64,000 nt of DNA from Nomia melanderi (taxonomy: Eukaryota > Arthropoda > Insecta > Hymenoptera > Halictidae), in contig NC_135002.1 of assembly GCF_051020985.1 (NCBI RefSeq), positions 2,604,001 to 2,668,000 on the forward strand. The letters run 5' to 3'. Position 1 is the first letter of the stretch, and every line of letters begins with the position of its first letter. The position numbers and the translations under genes are program-made. This document shows positions 38,276 through 50,400 of this stretch, in pieces. The notes below the pieces were generated by a model. It did not search any database. It was not told the origin of the DNA and saw only the letters and a list, made by a program, of their open reading frames with translations.

Positions 38276-38917
38276 GAGTAGTTGGAACATCTCTTTATTT
38301 CCATAAAAAAGAGTACAATGAAAACTCCTCAACGGATCAAGATAACTCCATTAGTCGATTTGTCGAGCAACGTGGCAGCAAGCGACACGACAAACGGTAT
38401 CTTGCAATGGAACGGATTAGAGATACCAGTGAATCACAGAGTCACTGTCGTTAATTACACACACGCAATTACAAAATAGTGCGATAACAGTTCTCGCAAT
38501 CAATAATTACAAAAATAATCGCCTCCTATTTCTCATACTCATCGTCACGATCTAGCCAGCTACAGCAGTAAGTTCCTTCTTAAAACGTTACTCCTCGCCT
38601 GTGCTGTTTAACAATTAATTATTCGGCAACGTCCGACGGCTCGAGTAGAAGCTTGTCGAACGTCCGACGGACGTTCGCGGCGGTCGATATCCATCGAAGA
38701 GAGCAGATACTTCCATTGGCCTCGAGTACGCTAATCCGTGCGTGTTCCTAACGGCCCGTCGAACACCGTTGACTCGATTAACAAAAAAGTCGACACCGGA
38801 CGCCCCCCGTCGATCCGACGGCGCGTCGCAGGTTCACCGTCTCGGCGTAAACAATCACGCGACTGAGCCCAGTCGAGACTAAATTCGTTTCGGTGGCTTC
38901 CCAAGCGGTCGCGGGAT

Positions 38918-40065
38918 TCACTCAGGCGGATCGAGGAAATATGGATCGTCGTTGGAGATCAACACGCAGGACAGATCGCCGCTGCCCGGGCACAGGTGGT
39001 TCCGTATCCTCTCCCTGGAGACTCGTAACACCTTGATCCCCGTCTCACGGCAATAGGCTTCCAGTAGGATCATCTGCAGGTGGCTAGCCGAGTCCATGTC
39101 TGTGTCGAACGGCACCAGGCAGATTGTGCCCTGGCTGTTCTCGCATTCTTTGGACGCCAGGGCCCGCAGCGTGGGCAGCATGCCGCAGGTTATGGTCCCC
39201 TTAGGGCAAGCATCTTTCTCCGTCCATAGCGGTCCACTAAAAGTTTAATTGAGAAATCAATTTCCTGGACTCAGAGTCTCAGACGTTAGGTACATAGTTA
39301 ATCACCGTCATCCAAGTAAACACGTTGCGTACCGGTAACGAGAAATCTCGTTTTTATGTGAAGAAACTTAGCTGTAACTTTGCTAATTACCACGGCATTG
39401 AAGAAATATAAAATTTAATTCGAATCGATTCTCTACTTAAAATATATTACATAATGATATCCGAGTTTTTCTATGTATAGCGATACAAGTTGACTGAAAA
39501 TTGCCATCAGAATTCAGTTTTCCGGAAAGTACGCAATGTGCACAACGAGCATAAATGTTACGTTCTAATTAAATATTGCTCTGTTATCGAATACTATATT
39601 GCAAACGAATAGTGCAATAGAATATGAAAATTTGTCTCTTTTAAGTTATAGCTGAGGATGTTTCTTCGCGTAAGTTCTAAATTATATTTCGGTGTGCATG
39701 GTAATTAGCAAAATGACTCAGTAGAAATTACTGATGCTACTTGGAATTTGAGAACGATGAGCCCACGAGGCGTGACCGGTTAACTGGCTTATTTCGCGAA
39801 TACACAAATATTCAATAGAAATGTAAGTTTACAGTGACAGGTACGTGACGCAATACAGCGCAAGAGTTATCGCCAAGAGAAAGTTGCCGATTAACGGACG
39901 AAAGTTTCAAATTCTGAAGAACTGTGAAAACCGAGAACGATCTATAGTCTCTCCGACGCTAGAACCGGCCACGTTTCTTGGAAGCGGCGCGACCAAGTGT
40001 CAGAGCATAACGTACCTTTCGGACACCGTGGAGCCGTACGCGTGCAAGCTCTGGCAGCGAGTCAT
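38918..40065 (-). CDS. Gadd45: GADD45 stress-response protein
   Basis: Two exons, 40065-40016 and 39236-38918, join in phase 2 to 122 aa starting MTRCQSLHAYGSTVSE. The second exon carries the L7Ae-like GADD45 fold, with ICLVPFDTDMDSASHLQMI, LLEAYCRETGIKVLRVSRER and LSCVLISNDD in the family order. It ends DPPE and a stop. GADD45 proteins bind upstream MAP3Ks of the p38/JNK pathway and respond to stress. At 122 aa it is somewhat shorter than vertebrate members (about 160 aa), with a trimmed C-terminus. The gene is nested, on the same strand, in the 20-kb intron of the adhesion GPCR. A compact TATA promoter lies 0.3 kb upstream, and its single intron contains a MITE. Confidence 0.87.
39320..39545. 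mobile_element. MITE, CACATTGCGTACC family, copy 1 (Gadd45 intron)
   Basis: It starts ACGTTGCGTACCGGTAACGAG and ends AAAGTACGCAATGTGCAC; the ends are imperfect inverted repeats. It is highly similar along its length to 55620-55851 (shared words ATTGCCATCA, GAATTCAGTTTTC, GAGTTTTTCTATGTATAG). Part of its sequence reappears inverted near 39659-39715. Confidence 0.6.
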
Positions 40066-40381
40066 ATCCGTGAGTATCTCTTCTTTCTTCGGCGTTCTGG
40101 GGTTCCTCCCGGGCGTACCTCGTTTGCACACTTCACTGAACGTGGGAATTTTCTCGGCTGTGATTGCCAGGTTATCGCGAGGAACACACTGCTCGTCGAT
40201 TCTCCACTGATTCACTGAGATCTCCGCTGTTCTCCGTTCGTCCGACGGGCACAAGTCACACGGCTCTGCTTACGCAACGGACGAAAGTTTCCCGTGTTCG
40301 GCTCGAAGCTATCCGGCACGATAAAGGGTTCTTTGCTGTTGCGCAGTTGCGAAGTTAACTGTGCGGAGCTCTGGGAACGAG

Positions 40382-40414
40382 TGACCTCGGCGGTCGGCGC
40401 GTGCCGCTTTTATA
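40382..40414 (-). promoter_or_regulatory. Core promoter of Gadd45 (TATA box and initiator)
   Basis: On the minus strand TATAAAAG occupies 40414-40407, followed by GTCACTC with its A at 40382, 32 nt from the first T. This is a TATA/Inr pair in GC-rich DNA, as in inducible genes. The predicted 5' UTR is about 317 nt. Confidence 0.5.
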
Positions 40415-40599
40415 CGCGCGCCACCGCCACCGCCGCGCCGCCTCACCGACGCGCGGATATTCCAGATAAAGCGCGGGGCGGCGAGCTTTTTATCGACACT
40501 CCGAGCAGCTTTACCGAGAAACGAAGTAACGCGAAGGACAAAAGCTTCCTGGTACTCGGCCGCACGCGACTACGCGACCTTTCTCAGCTTTCGAAGCGT

Positions 40600-40823
40600 T
40601 TAACCCTTTGCACTCGAGCGGCGCCTTTTGATCGCCGTTTGATTTGAAGAAAGTGATGAAATTTAGAATTCAATATCAGATTTTGTATGATGTGTCGATG
40701 TATGGAGCATCGAAATTAAATAGTTATGTCGCTTAATTTTTGCAAGGTGTTTCTTTATGTTGTGAAACATATTGATGTCTTGTAAAGTAATGAATATTTG
40801 TTGAAATATTCTCGAGTACAAAG
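40600..40823. mobile_element. piggyBac-type MITE, subfamily B
   Basis: The left end is TTAACCCTTTGCACTCGAG. The right end (ATTCTCGAGTACAAAG) has decayed and lost its GGG-TTAA. The interior matches the element at 62329-62573 closely (TATGGAGCATCGAA, GCAAGGTGTTTCTTTATGTT). Confidence 0.7.
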
Positions 40824-40999
40824 AAATGGTTATTTCTTATTTATGTTACTATTTTAATTTCGACTATTGTCTGAGTTGTCATCGCTGCTGTCCATTGTCT
40901 TTATTGCAGATGCAAGAGTGCTTGAACCCTTTGCGGTCCAAAGTGCTCTTGGTTTCTCACTTTGAAGTTCAAATCGACGTCAGTTCATTCAACGCACTC

Positions 41000-41236
41000 T
41001 AACCCTTAGCACTCTAGATGGTTTTGTAATCTGTCAGCAACTGCAGCTAATTTTTATAGTACCTCCAATGAAAATGGAAAATGCTATAATATTCCTTCAA
41101 TCTTTTCTTTCCATTCTCAGTGCAAAATTTGGATGTATGGAAAATCGAATAATTTTAGGGTAGTTTCTTTGATTCATTAAAATATTCAATATTACAACTG
41201 GTGCAATATTGGAGCCTACAGAGTGCAAAGGGTTAA
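41000..41236. mobile_element. piggyBac-type MITE, subfamily A
   Basis: It runs from CTAACCCTTAGCACTC to GAGTGCAAAGGGTTAA, inverted relative to 4725-4941. Its interior contains GCAATATTGGAGCC and TTTGTAATCTGTCAGCAACTG, shared across the subfamily. Confidence 0.75.
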
Positions 41237-41262
41237 TATGACGCTCTATTCATAGAAAAAAA

Positions 41263-41345
41263 TTAACCCGTTGCACTCGAGAGGTGACTCTCAGTGACGA
41301 CACGATTCGATACAACAAAACTATTGAATATTTAATATTTCAAAT
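41263..41345. repeat. piggyBac-type MITE fragment, subfamily B left end
   Basis: TTAACCCGTTGCACTCGAG followed by GTGACTCTCAGTGACGACA. No matching right end nearby. Confidence 0.55.
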
Positions 41346-42012
41346 AGAAGTTTGAATTGCTACGTGAAATATTTGAATGAAACACCTCTGTTGCTTGATT
41401 TATCTATAAATTATCGTTAAATTAGTTTAACACAGTTAACTGGCTAATGAAAATATTCTTTTCAGGATGCCAGCAGCATCAACGCATCCTTCAGCGTTTC
41501 CCCAAGTTTTAGGCTGAAAAAATCGCGCCGCGTGCGAGCGCGTTCGGCCAGCCTACTACTATCGCTGATCGAAGTCGCAACGAACTAGACCGCGTGGAAC
41601 GAGAGGAATTCCGACGCGATCCGCAGGAAAGTTGCCACGTCATGTCTAACGATTCAGCGGAGTCGTTCCGGGCCGCTCGGGGAGCTGCGCGTAGACAGTG
41701 TCCGGGTCAGGGACTTCCTGCGTCCGTTCACAGAAGTTGTACCGACCCGTTGTGAAAGATTCGCCTCTTCGGCGCGTACCGGGTGGAAGAGACAGGGGTG
41801 AAGAGGGAGGAAGGTGCGTGACGCAGCAATTCTCCCGGGCAAACTGGTTTCACTGCGTGCGGAACGTTAGGCTCGCGGAATTTCTGGTCTAACCGACTCT
41901 GCCCTGTTCCTTTGCGACGCAATCGAGACGAATCGACCCTTTGCGGACGGACGTCGGCGTTTCTGGGAGATGAGGTGTTCGTATTTGGAAGACTAAGTCG
42001 CAGAGAAATGAT

Positions 42013-42238
42013 TTAACCCTTTGCACTATGAGCAATTTTTAATATAACTTTTCAGCAACTCCGAATCAGTTTTAATATGAACTATCAGCTACGAGCGTGG
42101 CTCTGTAAAAGATTTAAGACTCTGTTTTGTTATTAAAAAACAGCGTATACATTTTAACGTTATGTTTGACTAAAAAGGAAGTTGTAAACTTATCTTAGAA
42201 TGTCGCCGTTGCGGCGACAACGGAGTGCAAAGGGTTAA
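42013..42238. mobile_element. piggyBac-type MITE, subfamily C
   Basis: 226 bp from TTAACCCTTTGCACTATGAG to GGAGTGCAAAGGGTTAA. The interior is unrelated to subfamilies A and B and carries a GC-rich palindrome (GTCGCCGTTGCGGCGAC) next to the right end. Confidence 0.7.
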
Positions 42239-42609
42239 TTGCTCTGGCAGCAAGAGAGCAGCTCGTAGTTTCCTTTTTTCCTGTTAATTAATTGATATTT
42301 AAATTCGCTTGTTGAAGACTTTGTAGATTTCAAAGCGTCTTCGTTCAAAGCAACCGAGTCATTTAGCTCGACCTAACTTTTAGAATGCTTATAAATGTTA
42401 CTATTCAAACACTATTGGCTTTCTATCTACATTTCAGAACACTTCTAATCTTCGTTTGCTTGTAACGCAACAATCGATGATAGAGAAGCAATTTTTGCTT
42501 GGAAGCTTTTCACTAGAAGCATTAGACACTCCGATCGAACATACGACACTGAAACGAACTAATCAGAAATGCGTCAATTAAGAAACAAAGCTTTATAGAA
42601 ACACTTCAC

Positions 42610-42688
42610 ACAAAACTGAATATTATAACACTTTGTAATTATATCAAATCAAATGACTGAGAGTCACCTCTCGAGTACCAAGGGTTAA
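42610..42688. repeat. piggyBac-type MITE fragment, subfamily B right end
   Basis: Ends CACCTCTCGAGTACCAAGGGTTAA; the left part is missing. Confidence 0.5.
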
Positions 42689-43618
42689 TTTAGACTTGAA
42701 AGCATCAACATTCAAGCCACTCATTCTTAAAATACCATTTCCAAGCATTCCAAAAGTGTAGTTGGTAGTTTGTAGTCTTCGCAATGACTCCATTCCGACG
42801 GTGTAAAGCAAGAGATTCCAATACCTTTGAAAGCTACATACATCTTTCCCATTTGTCGCTAATAATCGTCGATCCGAGACGGTGAACCACACCGCGAGAC
42901 GGATCGATGACACGTGTCATTGTCAAGAGCTACCTATGCACGTACCGCGTTGTGTGCCGAGCCATGATGCAAACAACAACGTCTGAACCCGTTCGGTTTC
43001 ATCAGCCCCGGAATCGAACTGGTTTGTCCCGCTGATAACCGGCCACGGGAATCGCGAGGGAATCGTGAAAAGTCGATATTTCGCATCTGTTCTTTCGTCT
43101 CCAATATCTTTTGTACACAGATACAGTGAATCGACGATGGCCGATATAAACCGTCCGTCTTTGTCCGACCAACGTAATCGTAGTTCCCTTTTAAACCCTA
43201 ATAATAGTGATAATAACAATAATAGTAATCATAATAAGCGAATCGATCTGCTCGACCAGGGGCGAGCCGCGAAGTTATAATTAAATTGAACGCATGTAAC
43301 GAGCCGCCGTAACGATTCTATTTTAACGACGGCACGCTGGAAAGTTAATTCGTTGCGTAACCGATCGTCGCATTTTTTTATAATAACGGGTCCCGCAGAT
43401 CCTTTCGAATTCCAGGACGTGGAAGCGGTCGATGGAACCTGTAACTTTCGATGGAATTTCTTTTGTCAACCGTTACGATTTTCTTTGCGACTAGATGCAG
43501 TGGTTTTATGTGACTGTTAACGATTTACTGTTAATTAATGATATTATTTACTATTATTTAGTATTGATGATATTATTCACTGTTATTTACTATTAATGAT
43601 ATTCACTATTATTTACTA

Positions 43619-44066
43619 TTAACCCTTCGCACTCGGAAGTTTCTCACTAGAAATATTTGGACATTTTCTGATGAAATATAGACGACATTGTTTGAAACTA
43701 ATTTAACGATAATTCACAGATATATTAAGCAACAAAGCTATTCTATTTAAATATTTCACATTGCAAAATGTCATTTCGATTTAAAATACTGAATATTGAA
43801 CTTCATAGTTTTGCTGTATCAAATCAAGTGGTGACTGATGGTTTTGTAATTTATCAGCAGCTGCACTAATTTTTATGGTATCTCTAGCGAAAATTACAAA
43901 TGCTATAACATTTCTTATATCTTTTATTTTTCTTAGTGCAAAATTTGGATGTGTGGAAAATCTAGTAAATTTAGGCTTAGAAAATCTAGTAAATTTCTTT
44001 GATTCATTAAAATATTCAATATTACAACTGGTGCAATATTGGAGCCTACAGAGTTCAAAGGGTTAA
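43619..44066. mobile_element. Composite piggyBac-type MITE (B left half, A right half)
   Basis: 448 bp. It starts TTAACCCTTCGCACTCGGAAG with B-type interior to about 43833 (GTATCAAATCAAGTGG), then switches to A-type sequence (GATGGTTTTGTAATTTATCAG) and ends GAGTTCAAAGGGTTAA. Either nested insertion or recombination between two elements would explain it. Confidence 0.6.
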
Positions 44067-44636
44067 ATGGTACAATTGTGATACTACAAATAAATATAGA
44101 AAAAATGGTTAAAACAGGTTGCAATAAAATAGAATGTCGAGTCTGACTCGAGGACTGCTAAGGGTTGACTTTCTCGAAAAGATCGTTTTCGCGTTTCATT
44201 GTTGACGCTTTACATTTTTGTTTCAGCTTCGAACGTGTGCTGGATAGTGGGGACTCGAGCCTCGATCGGTCAGCCACCTTGGCTCGAGAGTAGACGCGGC
44301 TGCGAGCGGGAATCCCCGAGTCCTTAAGCAAGGGGAAATTGGAGACTGGACTGTCCGCCTTCGGATTATTCCTCTGCAGCAATGATTCTGGGTAACCGGT
44401 CCGCTAAAAATAGCGCGAAAGCACGGCCGTGTTTGCACGAGACCGTTCACCGCGATGACAATGCATCTATCGTTAGCAGCATCCTCGATTATCACGTGCC
44501 TTCTCTCGATCTGCTTTTCTTAGCTGTCGCGCGAATGTTTATTTATGTTTATTTATCATGCGCTGACGTTTTTGTGAATGGGAACCGAAATCAAAGGCTG
44601 GCTTCGAGTTTGTACGGACCTGATTCTCGTGCGTGA

Positions 44637-45005
44637 TTAACCCTTTGACCTCTGTAGACTCCAATATTGCACTAGTTGTAATATTAAATATTTTAATGAA
44701 TTTTAAGCAGACTACCCTAAAATTATTAGATTTTCTATTGTGAATTATTAGATTTTTATTAACAGATCGAAGGAATGTTGCAGCATTGAAATTTATAAGC
44801 CACATTGCAATGAATTTAACGCTTTGACCTCTGTAGGCTCCAATATTGCTCCAGTTGTAACGTTAAATATTTTAATGAATTTTAAGAAGACTACCTTAAT
44901 ATATATAACATTGGTTATAACATTGGTAGTTTTCAGTAGGACCACCATCAAAATTGGTAGTAGCTGCCGACACTTTATGAAACCATACGGAGTGCTAAGG
45001 GTTAA
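44637..45005. mobile_element. Two adjoining subfamily A MITEs
   Basis: The left ends TTAACCCTTTGACCTC (44637) and TTAACGCTTTGACCTC (44816) are each followed by the GGCTCCAATATTGC-type interior (ACTCCAATATTGC in the first). One right end, GGAGTGCTAAGGGTTAA, closes the pair at 45005. The first copy probably lost its right end. Confidence 0.65.
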
Positions 45006-46729
45006 ACGAACGGATTCACCCGTATGCGATATTAGAGAATATCTATTCGAACTCTCGAAAAGCATGTTCTTATGTAACAGCTTTTCTAAGAAATCGCGAA
45101 CCGGTTTATTGAACTCCGATTACGGCGATAAGCCATTGGCTAACCGTAATCTCCTCCGGTTCCAATTCGGAATTACCGAGTGTACAGAAAATTTCATATA
45201 AACGAACATTCGATGATCTAGCCGTAAAACGATCCGTCTAGTAATCCGACGCTTCTGAAAGCTACAGAATGATCGACGTGCAACTCGCATAATTTCTGTC
45301 TCCCATTGCGAGCGTCGCAAAATATACACGTGCATAATTCAAGAAAACAATCGTCAGTCAATTAATTAATAAAAGGATGATAACAATTCCTTACTCGATG
45401 TCCAAAATTATCAACTCGTTGCAAAGATAAGAATCGTTTCTTGGGACGTTAATTGAAACGTCGTCTTGTACTTTCAGAATAATTCGTTCAACGACCCCGT
45501 GTTACGTATAGAAACATTTTCGACAGTCGTGCCCGAAAATTGAAAACCGTCCGTCCAACTATAGGAATTCGGACGAGGGATTACTGGAAATCTGGCGGGC
45601 CGTTCGTGAGAAACTCGGTGACGTAAAATGGCGCAATTTGCCCCCGCCCCGCGTAATCCAAACGTTCGGCGACCGTCGAACGCACAAAGAAGAAGACAGA
45701 AATATTATCTTATCGGCGCCAGAGTCTTGGGAACGGAAAGGAGAAAAAAAAAATTGGAATTCTTCATTATCTTACTCATAAGATTGCGAGTCGTGATATC
45801 GTTCCGGGAAGACGGCGTTATCTGCAGCGTTATCGTCGAAACAATAGTTCCACGAGCGTTACGGAATTAGTAAATACACTCGTTGACCAAATTAATTACA
45901 AAACGAAGAATATGATGTTTCGTGGTAAGTTTAAAAAAAAAGCGGAGAAAACCGGTTTGGCCAACGAGAGGTTCGAACGGATCGAACTTTTTTCCCGGAT
46001 AATTCACCGGTTATCCGAGTAAACGGAACGCGGGGAAGCACAAGGCGAAACGGGAAATAATGACTTTTTCCCTCTCGACGTTATATTCTCGGACGGTATC
46101 TCCTGCCGCTTATCTGCGCCGATTTTATCGGTTTGTAATATACACAAACGAAGTGTCGCGACACTTGGAACGTTTAGGAAATTATCGCGATAATTGTGCA
46201 ACGATCGGAATACGGCGAATCAAATTTAAGTAAATCTCGAAAGCGATGGCCTTCCGACGACTACGAAACGTCGAGATTAACGATCGGATGGAATTTTATA
46301 TTTTTCGGTTAATTTCGAGGTTGATCGGTGTTGGCAAATTCTCGAGCGAAAAAGCGAGAGAATTGCGCAGCCTGGTCAGTTCCCCGTATCTCGAGCTGTT
46401 AAGCACCTGTATCAGGCCACGCTCATCGGAAGCCGATTTATATTTAGACCGGTTCCTGGAACCAATCTTCTTATAGAAATCTTTTGTTTAGGCTACGCCG
46501 CGATCGGGCCGAAAGCGTCCTCGGTGTTCCGCGGAAGCGTCTGGCGGGCTTGGAAACACGTCATTGGCTCGCCGCGGCTTTTTCGGGGGACCGTCGGATG
46601 GGAACCAGACTTGGTAATGAGTGGCGATGGGTACTTGAACTCTGAGTTCGGAATAGTCGAGGATTTTGGGGACTGTCGAAAGTTGAATCAATTTGAGTAG
46701 GGGTTCAGATTTGCTGGAGGTGGAGACTT

Positions 46730-47395
46730 TGGAGAGTTTGAGGGTTTTGAGGTCTGGTGACCTTTTAGGCTTTAAGTTTTGAGATTTTGGAGGTTTTCGG
46801 AACTTTGAGACTTTTTAGAGCTTAAGACTTTCGAGACTTTCGAAACTTTGAGACTTTTTAGACTTTGGGACGTTCAGAACTTTGAGGCTTTTTAGATCTT
46901 GAGACCTTTAAAATTGTGAGAGTTGTAAGACTTCAAGACTTTTAATACTGTGAGGCTTTTTAGACTTTAAGATTTTCGAGACTTTCGGAACTTTGAGACT
47001 TTCGAGACTTTCTAGACTTCCAGACGTTCAATACTTTAAGACTTTCGAGACCTACAGAACTTTGAGACTTTTTAGACTTTAAGACTTTCAAAACTTTCGA
47101 AACTTTGAGACTTTGAGACATTCTATACTTCGAGACATTCAAAACTTTGGGACTTTTTAGACCTCAAGACCTTTAAAATCTTGAGAGTTGTGAAACTTCA
47201 AGATTTTCACCACTGTGAGATGTTCTAAAGTCCAACCCTTCCAAGTCTCTGGAACTTTCAGACTTCCAGACATTCGATACTTTAAGACTTTCGAGACTTG
47301 CAGAACTTTGAGAATTTTTAAACTTTAAGACTTTCAAGACTTTCAAAACTTTGAGACTTCCTAGATTTCGAGACTTTAAGACACTCAATCGCAGG
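46730..47395. repeat. Degenerate decamer tandem array next to Etfkmt
   Basis: About 650 bp of short variable units built on GAGACTTT(C/T)(A/G)GA and AGACTTTAAGACTTTC. It ends about 90 bp before the first identified Etfkmt exon. Lysine/serine-rich open frames on the minus strand are by-products of the array. Confidence 0.75.
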
Positions 47396-47482
47396 ATACC
47401 GAATCCTATTTAAAGTGATCCGAATATTTCGCAATGTTCTATCCATTTGAAACGATTAAAAATCTTGATAATTCCTCGCCAG

Positions 47483-50400
47483 GTACGAGCGATCGCGAGG
47501 AACACGGAGATCTCGAGAGATCACATGACGCCGGAGATCGGATTGCATCTGCTAACGCCTAATTGCCACTTGTACCACGCGCCGTTCTTGAACGCGCTGG
47601 AAGAGGACGAAGCGAGGAAGGCGGTGTTCACGGAACCCTTCTGGTCGATTTACTGGCCAGGCGGACAGGCGTTGACGAGGTTTATTTTGGACGAGGGAAA
47701 GTCTCTCTTCTCGGGATCCGCGAAAACGAAGGTTTTGGACGTGGGATGCGGCTGCGGCGCCGCCGCCATTGCCGCGAAACTGGTCGGCGCGGGAATAGTC
47801 GTGGCGAACGATATAGATAAAGGTACGGTGTGAAAGTTAATTGGGTCAGAACGTGCTCAGAGATTGATCGGTGTAACGATCAATTATGTAATAGGCACAT
47901 ATTACAAGAAAACCAGCGGAACAGCTATATCGATGTTGTTATCTGGATTATCTAGAAAGAATGTTGACTCATTGCCTACCACGGGAACCTCGAGTGTTCT
48001 ATGTATCGCTTATCCTTTCGTCGCAGAGATAAATAGAAACAATTATTAATCATTTCGTGTACTTCCCAGTCACTCGAAAACAGTTGTAACAAAGAGATTA
48101 ACGTCGAATAGAAATAATTAATAACGCGACTGAATGATTAACATTAGGTTTACGAATATTTATCGCACAGTAAGTTCTACTGCTCTTAGGGAAATTGAGA
48201 TTCGTTCGATTACCTTCTGATAATTAGAGATTTAAGCGTAGGTAATTAGGATACATGTTCGTACAGCTGGAAGATCACTCGATAACGCAACGTCCAACGT
48301 TCAGTTTTATAATTGCAAATGCTTACGTGTGACTCTATCAGCGATTAGTAAATCAGTAATCGAAAGTATCAGCAATTTAGAAACAAAACCAACAGAGAAT
48401 CGGCTGAGAAAGTATCGAGCACTTTTCCCGTCGCGACCGGTCAACTAACCGGCTGTAAAATCAAGAGAAACAAGTTAAATGATAAATGTTTTGCAGTGAA
48501 AACAGACAAAAGGAAAGGCAAGGATTGAGAAACTGAGCGATCGGACGATATAGGAAGTGATATTAACCAATTAAAAATTAGTTGCAGTTGCTGATATATC
48601 ACAAAACCATCCGGAGTGCAAAGGGTTAACACCAAAACCATCGGAGAGGTCAAATGACCCATGCCTGATGTCTTCTTTGTGCAATTATTAGGAAGGTAAC
48701 AAATGTTTCTCTGAGAAATTATTAAAGAAATTCATTTACTACGCAAATTGAATTGTAAATCAATTGAAGTCCGAACAGATGCAGTCTTGGAGTTTCTATA
48801 GCGAAATTTTCAAAAGTCAGTCGAAGTGCTCGGTAGTTTTACTGTTAACTGGTGCAATATTGGAGCCTAGAGAGTTCAAAGGGTTAATTTACCAGACGTA
48901 TCCTGCAGTCTCGCGCGGGATTTCCGCCGGTTCGTCTGGGTTGCGTCGGGTTCGTTCCGAGCGGAGCCGGTTCTTCACCGGGAACTCCCTTCCACGAGCC
49001 AAGATAACTGCGGGAACTTCCAACGATGGAGGCCGCGTCGCGAGCCAAGACAATAATTGCGTTTCACTTGCAACGAGGAAACGCGATACCTTCTGCGATG
49101 CTTCTTCCCTGCTCGCGATTTTGCATAATCGCGAATGTTGTCAACGTTCCTCCGCAACATAGTTTCCCAGGGAATTCTCCGCAGCCTCGATTTTGAATAA
49201 CCGCTCTCGATCGAAGCTGCAGCTGCTTTCCTCGCGAATATTATCAACGTTCCTTTGTAACATTGTTTCCCTCGAGCCAACGGCGTTGAAACCGGTTTCG
49301 AACCAATCCGCTTCTATAATTACATTTTCGGAGAAACGAGATAACGGCCGGTCTTCCGCTTTCCTCGTAATCGGCGGCCACGTTTTCCGTGTCTCGTGCG
49401 AACCCGAACCGATAACTCAGCCCGGACACCTCCCACCGTTGATACGCGGAATCGTTTTAATTCTTCGTTAACGAACGCTTTTTCCTGTACGGAATTCCGC
49501 GACGCCGTAATTCGCTCAAGCTCGCCCCGGAATCCGTGGAATTTTCACGTAACCGTCCCTCGCCGTTGGAACGGCGCTTTATATATAGAATCGCCGCCTC
49601 TCCGCTGATTGGTAAAATATTCTTCGTCTTTCATTCATCGGCTGAGCGAATATTTCCGTGGAATACTGAATGACTTCTACTTTTAGCAACGAGAGCAATG
49701 GCGACGGAGAGGGAGCGAGATTTTACTTTTCGAGGAAAATTAAGAAAAACGGAATCTTCTACATAGAATTTGTCAAGCTTGATCACAATAGTCTCAATTA
49801 TTAATTTTCAATTATTTACGTGTTTGTCGGTAGTTCATAGTGTTTCTAACTGGATGAACTTTAACCCTTTGGCTTACTTTACGTCTACTAAGCACGTGTA
49901 CCATTTCACTAGAGTTTCATTTCACTAGTTTGGAAGAAATGCAACGAAATTATACATTCTGCTTCAAGTGTGAAACTTCATTTGGAGATGATATATTGAT
50001 AACACTAGAACTACCGAGCATTTGATACCATTAAAATGTAATCGCTACGAATATTGTAGCACAGTTTGCTTTGATCCGTGGGTAATGAACAACATCGATT
50101 GTTGTTGGGTTTAGAAATTGTTGAGTTAATTCTTTCGTAATCATTGAAAGCATATAAATGCTTCCTGAAGAAATGATTGAAATAGTTGATTTATTAACCC
50201 TTAGCACTCCAGATGGTTTTGTAATCTATCATCAACTGCAACTAATATTTATTTTATTTCCTGGTGCAATATTGGAGCCTACAGAGTTCAAAGGGTTAAT
50301 ATACAAATTAAAGTACAACATAACTGACATCTTAATCAACGCACTTCTACAGTTTCAATGAAAGAATGTTTGAAAATCGGTTCAACTGCTCGGCAGTTCC

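Larger units (their letters stand above)
40415..47482. other. Giant adhesion-GPCR intron, section between Gadd45 and Etfkmt
   Basis: Dense in short TTAA-flanked elements, listed separately, between islands of CpG-rich single-copy-looking DNA (41480-41990, 42850-43480, 45020-46700). The first exon of Etfkmt should lie here but could not be identified. No other coding exon is supported. Confidence 0.45.

Noticed and set aside
38918..39236. Reading the Gadd45 second exon as the C-terminus of the adhesion GPCR or a separate alternative end
   Set aside because: It has the GADD45 fold signature and joins in phase to its own start exon at 40065; the GPCR exons join across it.
46960..47388. Two Lys/Ser-rich minus-strand frames
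   Set aside because: Produced by the decamer tandem array; the unit is not conserved in frame.
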